Origin: Patiria pectinifera
Lineage: Eukaryota > Echinodermata > Asteroidea > Valvatida > Asterinidae
Length of the DNA stretch: 64,000 bases
Assembly (NCBI GenBank): GCA_029964075.1
Contig: CM057141.1
Location: forward strand, 2,418,001-2,482,000
Direction of reading: 5' to 3'
The translations under genes were made by a program, and so were the position numbers. Within the stretch, counting starts at the first letter, position 1. Each line of letters starts with the position of its first letter. Below the pieces are notes generated by a model, which saw only the letters and a program-made list of their open reading frames with translations, did no database searches and had not been told where the DNA came from. Below are positions 39,501-54,500 of this stretch, piece after piece.

Positions 39501-42500
39501 CAACTAAGTGCCAATTTATACATAAAGGCAAATGCAAATGTAAATTTTATAATATCAAGGCAAGTATTCATGACTCCAATCAAAAAAGTGGGACACCTTT
39601 CATTTCCAAAATGTCAAAATAAATACCCAGTTTGGTGTCAGAATCTTCTAGATATTTTTCTCGCAAAGTAGATTTCTTACTGCTTAATCAATTTGCAGAC
39701 TCAGGGAGGCACCACTAAGATGCTGAAAGACCTGGAGGACTACGGCATGAAGATTGCCGATCTACTAGTTACGCCTGACGGTGATCCCAACGACCAAGTC
39801 ACCATGAGTGTAGTCTCAGAAAACATCAGTAAGTTACTTCAAAAGCCAAATAATCTGTAATTATATACGACTTGAAGCTTTGCATGGCAGATGACATAAA
39901 ATAGACGAATTGCGGGTAACACCACGCGGAAAAAAATCTCTTCTTGGAAGAAGTGTGTTTCTGAAAAGAACCGGTTGGTTGAGTGTAGAACTCGACGTTT
40001 CGGACAGCGTGCTCTGTCTGTTCTTAGGAGGGTTTTTAACCTGTGATTACATCTCATACATATTTATGAACCAAATGTGCTTCTTTTATTGGTCAATTTT
40101 CCAACGGGCCAGGGAAGTGAAAGGAGCCACCCTGCACGATGCATGACATGCATACTGTCTCCCAACTGATCAGTAGTAGTACCAAAGAAGTGGTTTAGCG
40201 AGGGCACGTAGCATAGCGACTGCGCTCTCTAGTTTTTAACTGTAACTCTGTTGGTTTATTCTTGTTACTTACACTTTGTCTTCTCTGCAGTGCTTCATAT
40301 TGAACGGTTTGACATCGGTTCTCTGGATCCAGACAACGGTCTGCTCTTTCCCGAGTATTCAAATCCGGACCTCCAATTCATCAACCAATCCTGGAATCAA
40401 CGGACAGATAACATCAAACTGCCCAAGAACTTCTTTGATTTCACGACCGAGAGTAAGTTGGCATTTTGCTAGTGTTCTGGACAAGGGATTTGGAATGGCA
40501 GGGTGCCCTACTAAAGTTAAATGCCACTCTTTTCAAAACATTTTTCTTTGCCTTTGGATTCTACTGTCATTGGTGAATTTTTGCTTGTAATTTGAAGAGA
40601 ATTTGAAAATATTGGCCAAAAAAGTGAAAACCGCTGTCTAAATCACGAAGAATTTGAAGAACATTAAAAGAGGAAACACAGGGCAAGCTGCACAATTTGT
40701 AATCCAGGCACTCCAAAACTGAGTGAATTCAGATGAGATGTTAAAAATCCAACAAAATCTTAGCCTTGTTTGAGTGATATATATTTTATTACATGTTTAA
40801 ATAACTGTCTCGGCCTCGGAGGTTGTGGCCTCGACTACAACACTGACAGGCAGTAACTCGAAGTTAACAGACAGCAACTCGTGGTTAGCAGGCAGTAACT
40901 CGAAGTTAACAGGCAGTAACTCGAAGTTAACAGGCAGTAACTCGAGGTTAACAGGCAGTAACAGGCAGTAACTCGAGATTAACAACAGGCAGTAACTCGA
41001 AGTTAACAGGCAGTAACTCAAGGTTAACAGGCAGTAACTCGAGATTAACAGGCAGTAACTCGAGGTTAATTGGCAGTAACTCGAGGGTAACAGGCAGTAA
41101 CTCAAGGTTAACAGGCAGTAACTCGAGATTAACAGGCAATAACAGGTAGCAACTCGAGGTTAACAGGCAGTAACTCGAAGTTAACAGACAACAACTCGAG
41201 GTTAACAGGCAGTAACTCAAGATTAACAGGCAGTAACTCTTAAATTTTAAAGTCTGCTTTATTTGAAAACATGACTCAACATGAAGAGTAATCGTTTTTA
41301 AGTACCGTTTCAATTTGTAATTGACAGAGACTGGAGGGGGCACTTTAGTAGGCCTTGTCTTCAACAGCATCACTGAATTCATGCCGATGGAAACAACAGA
41401 AAGGTAAGCACAACCCATCTCTATACTCCCTGTCTTTCCTCCTCAATTTCTCTCAACAGGGCGAGTCCAACAGAAAGTGACCAACAATCCTGGCCAAATC
41501 TCGCTGGGTCCCCAACCCCCCGGCCCCCTGTCAATGTTGTCTCTCATTGCTAGGTATGTGCTAGCTCCATCAGCTGGAGAGAACAACATTGACCGGGGGA
41601 GCGGGGAGTGGGTGACCGTGGGAGGCTAAGGTTTTTTCCAAGTGTCCTAACCATTTTTGGCCGGAATTGAAGTTTGAAAAAAAAAATTCCCACAAAACAA
41701 GCGAGGTGGTTCGCTGCCTCATAATATCTAATAGTTTATACAGTGATCTTATCAGGATTTGGACCGTGACGTTCCAGATGCAAAAGGCTTGGAATTGGTC
41801 ACTTGTGATCTAAATTTGTTTTTTCTTCTTACCGCAGTGAGTTACGAGACAATGCAGAAACTGGAGCCATGAAACTGACTAGCCGTATCATTTCACTGAC
41901 TGTCGAGCCTCCCCTGAGGAAGAACCTATACAATCCTATTGAAATTACCTTGAGCAATGTTAAGGTGAGCCCCACCCCCACCCCCTCCCCTAACCGTATC
42001 GTGTCATTGACTGTCGAACCTCCCCTGAGGAAGAACCTATACAATCCTATTGAAATCACCTTGAGCAATGTTAAGGTGAGCCCCCCCCCCCCCCCCCCCC
42101 CTAGCCGTATCGTGTCATTGACTGTCTAACCTCCCCTGAGGAAGAACATATACAATCCTATTGAAATCACCTTGAGCAATGTTAAGGTGAGCACTCATAC
42201 CATCTCCCATCTCAACAGGTTACCCTCCCACGACCCATAAGCACCACCCTACTTGCTAATGTAGTCCCTCAAATGCCTGCGACTCATGCTGAGAAATATG
42301 GCATAACTTCCCCAATCATTTTATGTGGCCATTATTTACAACGTACAGACTGAAAATCTTACTAATCTCGTAAGGCCTATCAATGCTAAACTTCTCAAGG
42401 TGCATACAATAAACTCACAGCTTTCTGACCTCATTTTAAGAGGCTGACCAATTCCAAAGAAAGGCAGGCAAACTGGAGGTGATATGTGACACAGATAGCC

Positions 42501-45500
42501 ATTGTAGAAGTTACAAGAATCTTTGTCAAAGATTGTTAAAAACAATTTTAAATAGCACAGTTCACAAGTTCAACATGCAGCTGCGTAACAAATTTATCGC
42601 ATAAGTCTTACGCATGGTGTAACTTACCCACTGTTTTCTGAATCGGCTGCTGATCTTGGGAACGTCACAACAGTGTGAACACATTTTGGTCACCAGATCT
42701 CCACACTGAAGTGTCCACACAGTAACCTACACCATTTGGGTCCTTTACATGCGTATGCAAGCTCATTTCATAGACTGATTGTCAAAGAATGTTTCATTGT
42801 GTGTTGTAAATACTAGTCCTTGCATTGATCATGTGTGAAATGTGTAGCATAATTTCAAATTTCCTTTTTTTGGTGTAAGTCCTCAGGCATATACCTATCA
42901 TATTTCTATGTTATGTTTCAGGCTCGAGAGAGTAACATGGAGCCTGTCTGTGCTTTCTGGGACTTTGATATGGAGTAAGTACTGTCAGGCTGTCACTCTG
43001 TATAAAATTGGTACAAATTGTGACAGGGCTTCAGAAAAAAAAGCAAAGTTCCTAAAAAAAAAGGGGGGTGGGGAATTTACAATCCGTAATGTTTGTTGTA
43101 AAAGATACAAATGATTGTTTTATGTTGTAAGCCAATATATTTGCTCAAAATGGCATCAGCTCAAAATCTCCTGAATGGCAACTATTTTAAATCTTTACGA
43201 TATAAAAGACTTAAAAGAGCTGTAACTGTAGATCAATTCCACAATAGATTGTGTTGGGTTTTTTTGGCATAGAATTGGATCCACAGGGTGGTTTAGGTGG
43301 TTTAACCCGGCCCTTCTCTTGTTAAAACAATACCAGATGGCTGTTTAATCCCCTCTTGACGACTAATCCTCCCACCCCTTGATCCAAACCTAGATCCGTC
43401 CCTGGCTGTGTGGAGGCTGTTTGATACCTCACATAAATTTCAGTGGCAAGCGAATTTGTGATTGTAGACATCGAACGTCACAATGAAACTTTACTTGTGG
43501 ACGTCATGAAATTTGTTTTTTGTTTTTCGCTTTAAGTTTGAAGCAACCTTGAGGCCGCACATGCAAAAAAAAAAAATCTTTGAAATCAAAGAATTTTGTT
43601 CACAATCTTTGAGGAATACAAATTTTCGTTTACCTGCCAGTGCTCATGCATCTAATACAGTGCATAAATGTTTCTTGCATCATGTAGAAACACCATCAAT
43701 GGAGGTTGGAGCACGGATGGCTGTGAGGTCCAATCCAGCAACGACACACACACTGTCTGCTATTGCTATCATCTGACCAACTTTGGAACGCTCATGAAGC
43801 CCATTCCGATTGAGGTGAGTTACAGCAATGTTGTACTTGCTTGATCCTTGACTCTAGTAACAACTTTCAGTGACTTGAGTCAACTCAATTCATAACAGGT
43901 AAATACCGCAACTCAACTTGAGTCCTGTTGCCAAAGACAAAAAGCATGTTAACACTTAAAGGCAATATACAACGTTTGCAAACATCAAAACACAAAACTA
44001 CTGAATTATTATAAAATACCTTACTTGACTCCAAGTGAATAATAGTCTCAAGCATCCTGTGAAATCACGGCACCTGGTGTGCTGTCATTTTCAAGACAAG
44101 TAGAATTTTTGTATCAAATTCCAGTGATGGTCGACTGACCATCATTGGAAAAAAAACTGACTTTTCTCAAATACTCCCACTAATTGAGGTGTCTGCACTC
44201 GCCACATGCACCATAGAAAATTCCTGGACATGGAGTAAAACGGTAGAATAAAAGTTGTTGGAAGTTTTGTCACCTTTTCAACTTTTTATGGTTTTTGACC
44301 AAAAAGGTATTTATGCATGGGGATAATAATGCGATGGGGCATTTGTAAACGTGATATTTGAAACCAGTTAGGGGCCTGGTGGCCGATAATAGGCCTCGTC
44401 TTCGGCTTGGGCCGCTTTCGGCGGCCAGACCCCTATAACCGGTTTTAAACCTCAAGAAATAGCCCAAGAACATTCAGCTTGAATATCCTGATTCCATTTG
44501 TGCATAATCACCTTGTTTGTGTATTACAGGAAATCAGTCAAGATGTCATCAATCTGCAGTATATCTCCTGGGCAGGGAACGGTCTGTCTATGCTAGCCTT
44601 AGTGTCGCTACTTCTCATCTTCCTCTGTGTCAGGTACATAAGCCTAATTCTTGAGGTGTAATGATTCGCATTTTTACACGTAAATTTCATGCAGTTGTTC
44701 ATGTCGTTGTTGATTTGCCGAAATTAGCCAAAACAGATCATGTCTCTCATATTTTATATGAGATTTTCTTCTTATCTGTGCTTCCTTATTTTGCAGCAAG
44801 CTACGCACCATTGTGAATGCTATCCACGTCAACTTGATCATAGCCATGATGCTAGCCAAGACTGCATACCTCGTTATACCAGTCATCAAGGATGATCAGG
44901 TAAGGGGATAACGATATGTGATGTGTTCCGTCAAAAATGGACTCTTTAAAATATTTTTTTTTACATTGTTTGAGTTTTTTTTTAAATATGGGTTATATTT
45001 TAATATTGATGGTTTAATTTCTGAAAACAGATTTTTCACGGAAAAATGTTGCTTATTTAACCGGTTCACACCGGGATTATTTTGACAAGAACGGAACGAG
45101 GCACGGGATTTATTTTTATTATTATTCTTATTATTAATCATTTCTGGTAATGAAACCAAGGATTCCTCAAAAGCACCCTTAGCACTGTAGCTCGCAATCC
45201 TGAAGAAACCTGTGGAGAGAAGACAATGAGAAAAAGTTACAGTTTTAGAGGTGGGAGGAAAAGCCCAGAAGAATATTCTGGGGAAAACCCACGGAATCAG
45301 GTAGGGACTGAAAACCCAATCCACATGTTGGCCCAGGTGGGATTCGAACCCGGGTCACAGCGGTGGAAGGCGAGGAAAGTACCGCTACGCCAACCTGACT
45401 CCATCTCCTTTCACTCGACCTCCAGCCAGGCGGGTTGAAGCCATCACCCCCGGGCACTCATATTTCCAACCTTGCTCGCTGCACGTTCATCTGTAATCTG

Positions 45501-48500
45501 TTCTGAATACCGCAAAACTTTTGCGTGTATACACGGCCTCTGGCACAAACTGGTTCAAGTTTGTGATTTTGCAAATATGAAAACTAAGAAATTGGCCTGC
45601 TACAAAGTCATTTAAAAGAATAACGTGAAATTTGAAGAAAAAAACAAAATTAATATTTTGATCACATGGCCATCTCATGCTGTGCGTAGAAGGATCTAGC
45701 TTTGACTGAACAGGTGACACAAACCCAACCAGCATTCTATAGGAACAAGAAAAATATACATATGCAGAAAAGAAAACTTCCAGTTTTGTGAGATTACTGA
45801 CCGAAATCTTCAGTTTGAGATTGTTTCAAAAACACTTGCTTGGCAAATTTCATGCTGTCGATGTTGTTGCCACTGACTGTTTACTATCCAAGTATATATT
45901 TCCAAAGTAAATGGTGTTTTCTTTTAAAAGGTATAGTCCATCATTTGTAATTTGTGCATTTTGTTCGTTTGAAGCAACAATAGTGCTGAAAATCTAAAGA
46001 AGGGTGCTGAACAACTAACCTGATGAAAAACAACATTCTAGGCTCCGATTCCAAAACAAAAGTTGCGGAATCATGTTTTGAATTGGGCCTGAATTCAGCG
46101 TCCGAGATACGTTCTCACTAGCCGATTGCAGCTACGCGATGTCGCGGACCGATCCAACGAATTATAGCAACCACGCGCGCGTGTGCGTCGTGCCAATGCT
46201 TGCGCGCGCTTCGCCGAATAAAAAAACGAACTACTAACGGAATTTCCAACGGTGCTTCTTAAGGCCTTCTTTCATTGATTTCTTCAAAATGACAGCTTGC
46301 CAGAAAGAATAATTTCTCAGGGAGTTTAGTCTCCTTACTATCTTTCAACCAAGTATGTTTTTCAACAATAATTATGCCAGTTACTTTTTGGATAGCTGCA
46401 AATGATGGACTCTGGCTTTAATCTTGTGTCTGTTTTCTATGTTACAGACTGCCTGTACCTCCATCGCTGTCGTCCTGCAGTATTTCTACACAGCGACCTT
46501 CTCCTGGATGCTGGTGGAAGGCATCCATCTCCTGGTAGAAGTCAAGAACCCAGTCGGCAACTACTTCCGACAGAAGTCTCGCTACTACCTCCTGATTGGC
46601 TGGGGTAGGTGACCAAATTTGCCGAAGCTATATCTTAGGCCAAGTTCGGCAAGGGCCATTAGTCGACTAGTGGTTGATTTGTGACGTACCTTACGCCTGT
46701 GCACTGAAAGCAACGTGCGCACGTCTCTAGTCAAACGCTGGTCAAAATTTCATCGCAAAACTTCTGGATCCTAGGTCTCTGCTAGCGTTATGAATGCACA
46801 CGGCTATTGGTTACCAGCGATGCAACCAGCCCCAGTAGGTTGGTTCCAAATAGTCGACTAGCGTAGTCAACCACCGTCGACTAGACAAAGTTCGGGCAAG
46901 CGTTAGTCGGACTATGGTTAACCATTGGTCAACTATAGTCCTTGCGCGAACTTGGCCTTAGTCATTGGCAGGATTGACTAATAGTGATGAGCGCTTGTAA
47001 TGAGCCCACAGATTAGAAAATTTGCCTGAAAAATGGTAGTCACTGTGGGTTTCTGCAAACATGCTGTAAATGGCATAACTAAAAACTGCCATTTCACAGC
47101 ACAATTAAAAATATCAAATTAGCTTTTGCCCTTCACCGACGTATAAACACTGCATACTCGGTGTGTTACCTCCCGAGTGAAAGTTGGAAAAAAATCACTC
47201 GGGTGGATACGTCGGTGAAGGGCAAAACCTAATTTTAATTTCATCACCCCGACGCAAAATTCCATTCTATGAACAATTAAAAAAAAAAAAGGTTCTTGAT
47301 TCTGGCCGGATTGAGCCTTATTTTCGTATTAACTAGCGGATTATCAAGCTCTTCTGCTTATTGAACAAATCAATGGGAGTGAAAAACAAACAAGGGCTAT
47401 CCTGACTGCATCATAGCCTTTGTGTGGTGTTTTTATTTTTGTAAGTGCAGGTGTATGATTTGTTCTGCGTCTTTGCGCCAGCTGCTTGTCAGAAACAAAC
47501 TTGTCTAGCTCGACTGAAAAATGTGGATGATCGAGCTCTTCTGCCTATTGAACAAATTAATGGGAGTGAAAAACAAAAGAAGAAAAAAACAAAGGCTATG
47601 CTGACTGCATCATAGCCTTTGTGTGGCGTTTTTACTTTTGTAAGTGCAGGTCTGTGATTTGTTCTGCGTCTTTGCACCAGCTGCTTGTCAGAAATAAACT
47701 TATCTAGCTTGACTGAAAAATGTGGATGATTGAGCTCTTCTGCCTATTGAACAAATTAATGGGAGTGAAAAACAAAGAAAGAAAAAACAAAGGCTATGCT
47801 GACTGCATCATAGCCTTGTGTGGCGTTTTTATTTTTGTAAGTGCAGGTCTGTGATTTGTACTGCGTCTTTGCACCAGCTGCTTGTCAGAAATAAACTTGT
47901 CTAGCTTGACTGAAAAATACCTCTCTTCTGTGACTATTTGATTAACTTTTCACGGTCTTTCTTGCATGGTCTTGTATCCATATAGGTTTACCAGTAATGA
48001 TTGTTGGAACCACGCTTGCCATTGCCTTTGAGGGATACGGAACTGAGGACAGGTAACACTAAACCTTAATGTTCTCACGTGATAGCCAAAAACTCCCAAA
48101 CAAAATTCTATTTGAATACATGTATGTTGGTATGTCACAGGCCATACTACCCATATTCTCATGTTTGACGTTTGGCCTCTTGAACAAAGACATCGACAAC
48201 GGCAATCCGGCAATCCAGAACGGCAATCCGGAGGTTGCAGGTTCAAACCCCAGTCCAGTCAATTGCTTTGTTCAACAAAAGTAAACTCTTTCGATCTCAG
48301 GCTGTGCTCCGTGGTCATGAATGGGTCGATGTGGCCGGCTGCCAAAGGGGCCTTTACATGCCAGCGGCTCGACAATGTTGTAGCCGAGTGCTTCACAATT
48401 CAGCTTCTCAGCTGCGAGTAATTAGCCCCCAAATTATTATTTAACTTATTATAAATATGGTCAAAATATGGTGTGTTATCTGTGTTACATCATTAATCTG

Positions 48501-51500
48501 TTTTACCCTAAAATATCGTGTTGTATTGCATTAGAAACTACCTTAAACAACTAGAGTCAAAACAAACATTATCAATAACAAAACATTATTCATAATCCTG
48601 TGACTACTCTGAGCAACCCCTTAAACTTTATCTGCAATATGTCAGAATGTCATAAAAGTTCTTCAATTTCATAGAAAGATACTTTTTCTAATTAGTTTTC
48701 CTTGTACTTGTATTTAATCCGATGGCTCTATTTGTGTCACCATGTCTGCTACACCTCTTGAATCTGAGCCTGTGATAATGTCTGGGGCTTGTTATTCTCC
48801 CTCGTTTCTTACCCTAGTTGCTGGATGTCCATAGAGAACGGTGCCGTTTGGCTGTTTGTTGGACCCTGTGTCTTCATCATTCTGGTGAGTTAGTCAATTT
48901 GAATAAGCAGATAATATTGTGACGAAGCAGTTGTGATCATTTTACGTGCCTGTTCGGGTCGTTTTCGTGGTGGGCGTGGCGCGTTTGGTGTGCTCGACGC
49001 CCGGGCACGTACTGCGCACTTGGTGCGGGATCTCGCAACTGGTTGTAATCATCACTGTTTAAACACGTAGCGGTTTTAAAATGGTGGTTTTAAAGCCATG
49101 TAGGATCATTTGCACTTACCGAGAAAATTATCTACCGATATAATGACAGAAACCCATATTGTCTTTGCGTGAGCATCAGATGCTGTCGGCAATGCGTTCA
49201 AATGTCCCTCCCAGTGGCGCACTTAAGGGGGAGGGCCTCGGTCACTTGAGCCCCCCCCCCCCAAGAGGTTGTCCAAAAAAAAAGTATAATAGTAGTATAA
49301 TAGGAGTGTAAGTGGCGCCACCAACGTCAAAATAGGCCGCCCCTTCAAAAAAAAAACCCAATTTTTTTTCTGTGGCCAAAAATTTTGGGCAAAAATCTTT
49401 TGAAAAAAAATACAATTTTTAACAAATTTGTAAAAGACAATTTTTTTGAGCCCCCCCCCCCCCCCAACCAAATCCTGGGTGCGCCACTGGGTCTTCCCCA
49501 ACTCTCCCTTTGTAGTACACGGAGTCTGTTAGGTGTTTGAACAAATCCTATTCAGGTGTAATCGATTGATGAATTGTTTTTGCATTCAATATTTCTGATC
49601 AGGTCAACCTGTGTATTCTCTACATCGTGTGGAAAAGCACTCTCACATCCCTTGAGAGAATTGAGAAGTTGAAATTGCGCAGGTAAGATGTAACCCCATC
49701 TTTACACTTTTGTTAAAACTCTCCCTTTCTGGCTGTCAGATTCAACGAAACCGTCTCAGTAGTCAAAATCAATTGAGTGACTGTTTTTAACAGTTTAGGG
49801 CTCACTGTCCATGTAAAGTAGGATTGACTAGTTGTGACTGTTTTTGTAGCTTGATGCAGCTATGCTTTGACTGTAGGAGATTGGTATGCCAGCTGTACCT
49901 ACCAGTAATTACGTTCCATTTTCTGTTGATGGAATTCGACTAGTTACAAAAACCATGCAGCCCCCTAACTTGGGACCGGATACCTGACCTCATGTCACAC
50001 ATGTCATAGGTCATAGGTCATAGGTCATTAGGCCAACGATACGCTGGTGGTTGCAGACCAGTATTGCCATAGACTTCAGTGATAATTACGCGCACTTCCA
50101 AAATTATTTAAAATACTCACAACTCTCCGAGGTGCTCGAGACACACATCAAATTAAAGCTTATTTCAACATCTTTCATTTTCTGTTCAATTTTTTAGGGT
50201 TAACCATGACTTTTGGCAGAAAATTCCATCCAAAGATGATCACCCCTAAAAGCAGTCCTGAAGCCGAGTGCCAATTTGTAAAAGGAAACCTACGCTCCAT
50301 TGCAAAATAAAACAATTTGAGGGCCTAATTTCATCCAAATTTCACAGAAAAACGAGCTCGCAGTCCTCTGCACGGCTTCCACCCTTCTTTTTTTTTTACA
50401 AATCCTGAAGTTCACGGCCCTAAAAACGCTCTAATAAGGGAGAATTTGAGGGTATGCAAATCATGATTTGGCCGGCGTAGGCAATTTGGGGCCTATTTAC
50501 TGGTCTGCATCCTGGTAGATCTCAGATTCTACATCTGCCATCATGAGAAGTGTTGAGGCTGTTTTCAGACTTCCCCGACGTGTGTTTGTCATTTCTCCCC
50601 GTCATTTTGTATAGTTCCAGCCTGCGTGCCTCTGCCATCCTGCTTCCTCTCCTTGGGTGTTCCTGGGTCTTTGCCATCCTACACATCAACTACAATAACA
50701 TCATTCTGGCTTATTTCTTCACCGTGCTCAATTCACTCCAGGTCAGTTTTGAAATTTATTCCAAATTTTTTTTTCCACTTTCACTCGGGGGTAACACACT
50801 GAGTATACAGTGTTTATATGTCGGTGAAGGGCAAAACCTAATATTGAATTTACATTACCCCGACGCAAATTCAACCTTTGGTACATCAGATTCGTACCAC
50901 AACCAGCCAACCGATCCCGTTACCTCGGTGGTCGAGTGGCAAGACGTCTGCACTAGAGAGCAGGAGGTCGTGGGTTTGAGTCCCATCCGAGTGATTTTTT
51001 TTCCAACTTTCACTTGGGAGGTAACACACTGAGTATACAGTGTTTATATGTCGGTGAAGGGCAAAACCTAATATTGAATCCAATTTGTCATGTTTGAAGA
51101 GAAAAAAATCTGTTGTATGTAGTATTTCAGGGGGAAAAAAATCACCACTTTATTGTCCAAACTGGAGAAAGGAAGCCAATTTAGAATTTTTATAGCATCT
51201 ACAGTTTGAGAAGTTCTAGGGGGAAAAAGTGCAAAAATTTACAGAAAAACCTGTTGTTAGGTGCATGCAATGTTTTTGAAAGTTATTTTGGAAGCTGATT
51301 TTCCATGCGAATTTGAAATCTTGAAATAGTTTGTTGATGATGTCATAATTTAAGCTTCAGATCCTCCCCCGCTTCACATTTCTTTGTCAAAGTTATCTAT
51401 TTGTTTAATCGAAGGACCACAATAAACGGGAGTACCTTTCGTTGGCACAATTTTGATAATTTTGCTAGATATCAACCTTAAAAACGTTTCCAATTATTTG

Positions 51501-54500
51501 GGAAACGTACCTACCAATTTAACGAGAAATTCCTCGCGCAAAGTGAAGATAGGACTGGTACCAAATACCCTGTAAACTTACTCCACCAGAAATGGTATCG
51601 TTCGGAAGAAAACAATCATTGAAGGTGGTTTAAGAAAATGTGCCCACGGGCAGCAACGAAATCCAGTTACATGAGTTCAAGGGCGGATCCAGAACACAAT
51701 TTTGGGTCAAAAATTGGATTCTAGATGCTCTGTGGTGCGATCTGAGGCAATTTCTGACCACTTTAACCAATTTTTTTTGAGGAAAAGATGGTGGTGTACT
51801 CATTGCCTGCCTTTATTGCGATGTCACATAAAAAAATAAAAAAATTGGTTTCGTTTTTGGGGGGGCCATGGCCCCCTTTGGCCCCCCCCCCCCTGGATCC
51901 GCCCTAGCATGAATTACAGGACCCAAAAATTGTGCATACCTTTTCACAGTTTTTATCAAAATCTAAGCATCCACTGAGGTGGAATTTCAACAATTTAGTT
52001 GTTATGCAGCCTTCTTAAGATTTTGAGCAATTTGTTGCCTTAAATGGGGAAAAAATGCACAAAAAGCAAATGTTCCCATGTAGCTTAAGTTTAAAACAAA
52101 CAAATCTTTTGTTTTTGTTGGACAGGGTGTCTTCATCTTCCTGTTTCATGGCCTCGGCAACAGGGAGGTATGTTCAGCGTCAATTTTATCTAAATTTCAA
52201 TTCCTTCAAGTTTGAGTTGAGTCTTCATTTAGATTTGATACTTGGCACATTAATTTATAATCCTAATACTTTCCAGTAAATAATCAGTTAAATCAAAACA
52301 ATTCTTGTCAATGCAAGAGGATAGTTTGCGCGACCATCGCCATGGCAAGAATTGATTTGTTTTATCGTGATTTGTTTAAAATAATAATTATGGTTTTCAA
52401 AGACATTTGTTTCTAATTTTTAAATGTTCACCATCTTGCTTTTGAATGTGTATGCTGATGCTGAATTTTCCTTTTAATATTAAGCATCTGATATATATGA
52501 CTTGAAGCTTTCCATGGCCGATGAGATAAAGAAGGATGAGATAAAGTAATTAAACCCGCAATCTTTCTACTTTAAGCATATGAGTTGTTTTACTCGTTCA
52601 AAATGGTTAACCTTAAAAAAAATAGGCCTGAGAAATGTTAATAGAAAAAAAAGTCTATAATTGTTTAGATGACAAACAAAATTTAAATTAAATGGAAGAG
52701 GTATACCGTTGTTACATCAAAAATAATCTTCATTCTAAATATTTCCTTTTGATACAGGTTCGTTCTGCCATCTTGAAGAAAGATATTGAAGTTGAATTCT
52801 CAAGGGTTGAGCGGGTCTCAATTGTAAGTTACAAAGCTCCTCTTGAATCAGTGCGTCCCATGTCTCAACCCCCCGCCTCAAAATCCTCTATTGAAGCCCA
52901 TTATTAAAAAAAACTCAGAAATATGTGAGGCGTTCTGGCAAATTGAGACGGAACTGGGCACAGCCCGTAGTGGAGAAAAATGCACACACACAAAAATGGG
53001 GGTGATTTTTTTTTGATTTGAAGATTTATTGATATTTGTTGTCTTAGGTATTTCTACCACACATTTTAAAGGAACAGTAGAAAATCATGGAATAACAGCG
53101 TTGTTATTGGAAAACCAATTGGCATCTTTCATTTGCACGACTACAAAACTTGAAACTTGAAAAGCCTTTTTCTCAGTATTTTACTTTTTGACATGTCGAT
53201 TAGTGCAAACTTGTAAACTGAATATCCGAAGTACAACAAACAGTATTGTAAGGAGAATTATATTCTCTTTCTTAATACCGACAACCTCATTTCGACCTCT
53301 GCCCAGTTCGGTCTCATTTTGCCAGAACACCTCACATATAATGAATATGCATTTGTAAGATTCCACTGCCCATGAAACCAACATTTGTCATACTAGCGCC
53401 ATGATTGAAAATACGATTCCAAGTACGAACTAGGTACAATGCATATGCCATAGGCTACACATTAACTCCCAAATATCACAAGCAACAACTTTGGGAAAGT
53501 CGATCGTTATTTTATAAATATGGAGCTACAACACAATGCAAACATTTTTATCCGGCCATTGCTCTTAGTAAAAAAATATCCATTTCACACCCCCACTTAT
53601 ATTGTATTGACGTAATAACACATTGTGATTTGTCAAAAAAGTGACAACTAAATAATATCGTGCTTTGGTTAAACTCTTTAATCTACAAAACATGTGGAGC
53701 ACCATGGTCTAGTGGTTACAGTCTCCGACTCCTGTGCGATGGTACACAAGTTCGAACCCAGACTGGGAACATGGTGCTTGTGTTCTTGGGCAAGATACTT
53801 TACTACAATTGCCTCTGTCCACCCTGCAATATAAAATGAGTCCTGCGAGGGTAGACACCCGACTGCGCTGATCTCAACCTGATGATCTAAACAGGGGTAA
53901 TAATTGTGGAACATTTTGAGACTTTGGTAGTAAGTGCTTTTTAAGCGCCGCATTATTATTAGTAGTATTTGCTAATGTTTAACTGATTTTGGTACATTTT
54001 CAGACACCCAACAACATGCACATGAGACCATTGTACAATAGAGCTCCTAGGCCAGCCCCTGCTTGTAAGTATACATTAATTTATCTTACTTTTTAACTCC
54101 TATATATTTAGATTTTTATTGGCGCCAGCAAAAAAGTAGTTGGATATTCTGGATTTTTCTATCCCAATTTTCTAAGAGTCTTTGTTCTTTTTCAGGATTT
54201 ACTTTAAAGACTGTTTCACATTCCTAGTGGGTAGGGTTGGTGACTCATGGTCAGAGGGTCGGGGTTCGAATCCAGCTGCTGGCCATATGTTGTGTCCTTG
54301 GGCAAGCCACTTCACCCCCACTTGCCTCTCTCCACCCAGGAGTATAAATGGGTACCGGCATTAGCTGGGGAGTAACCAGCATGGACTAGCATCCCATCCA
54401 GGGGGAATAGAAAACGTTATTAGTCGTTTCAGGCCAAGGAGGCCCAGAGATAAAGGCCTTCCTGATGGGTCATATTGAATTGGCTCATGACAGACTTTCT

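Noticed and set aside
40797..41418. Long - strand open frames with repeated Leu-Leu-Pro-Val
   Set aside because: They arise from the 21-bp minisatellite; no splice sites or domain support them.
41869..42129. Open frame running through the second copy of the duplicated GAIN segment
   Set aside because: Not called as the main exon because the first donor gives the normal GAIN strand and joins in phase to the next exon. Kept as a possible alternative form in the findings.
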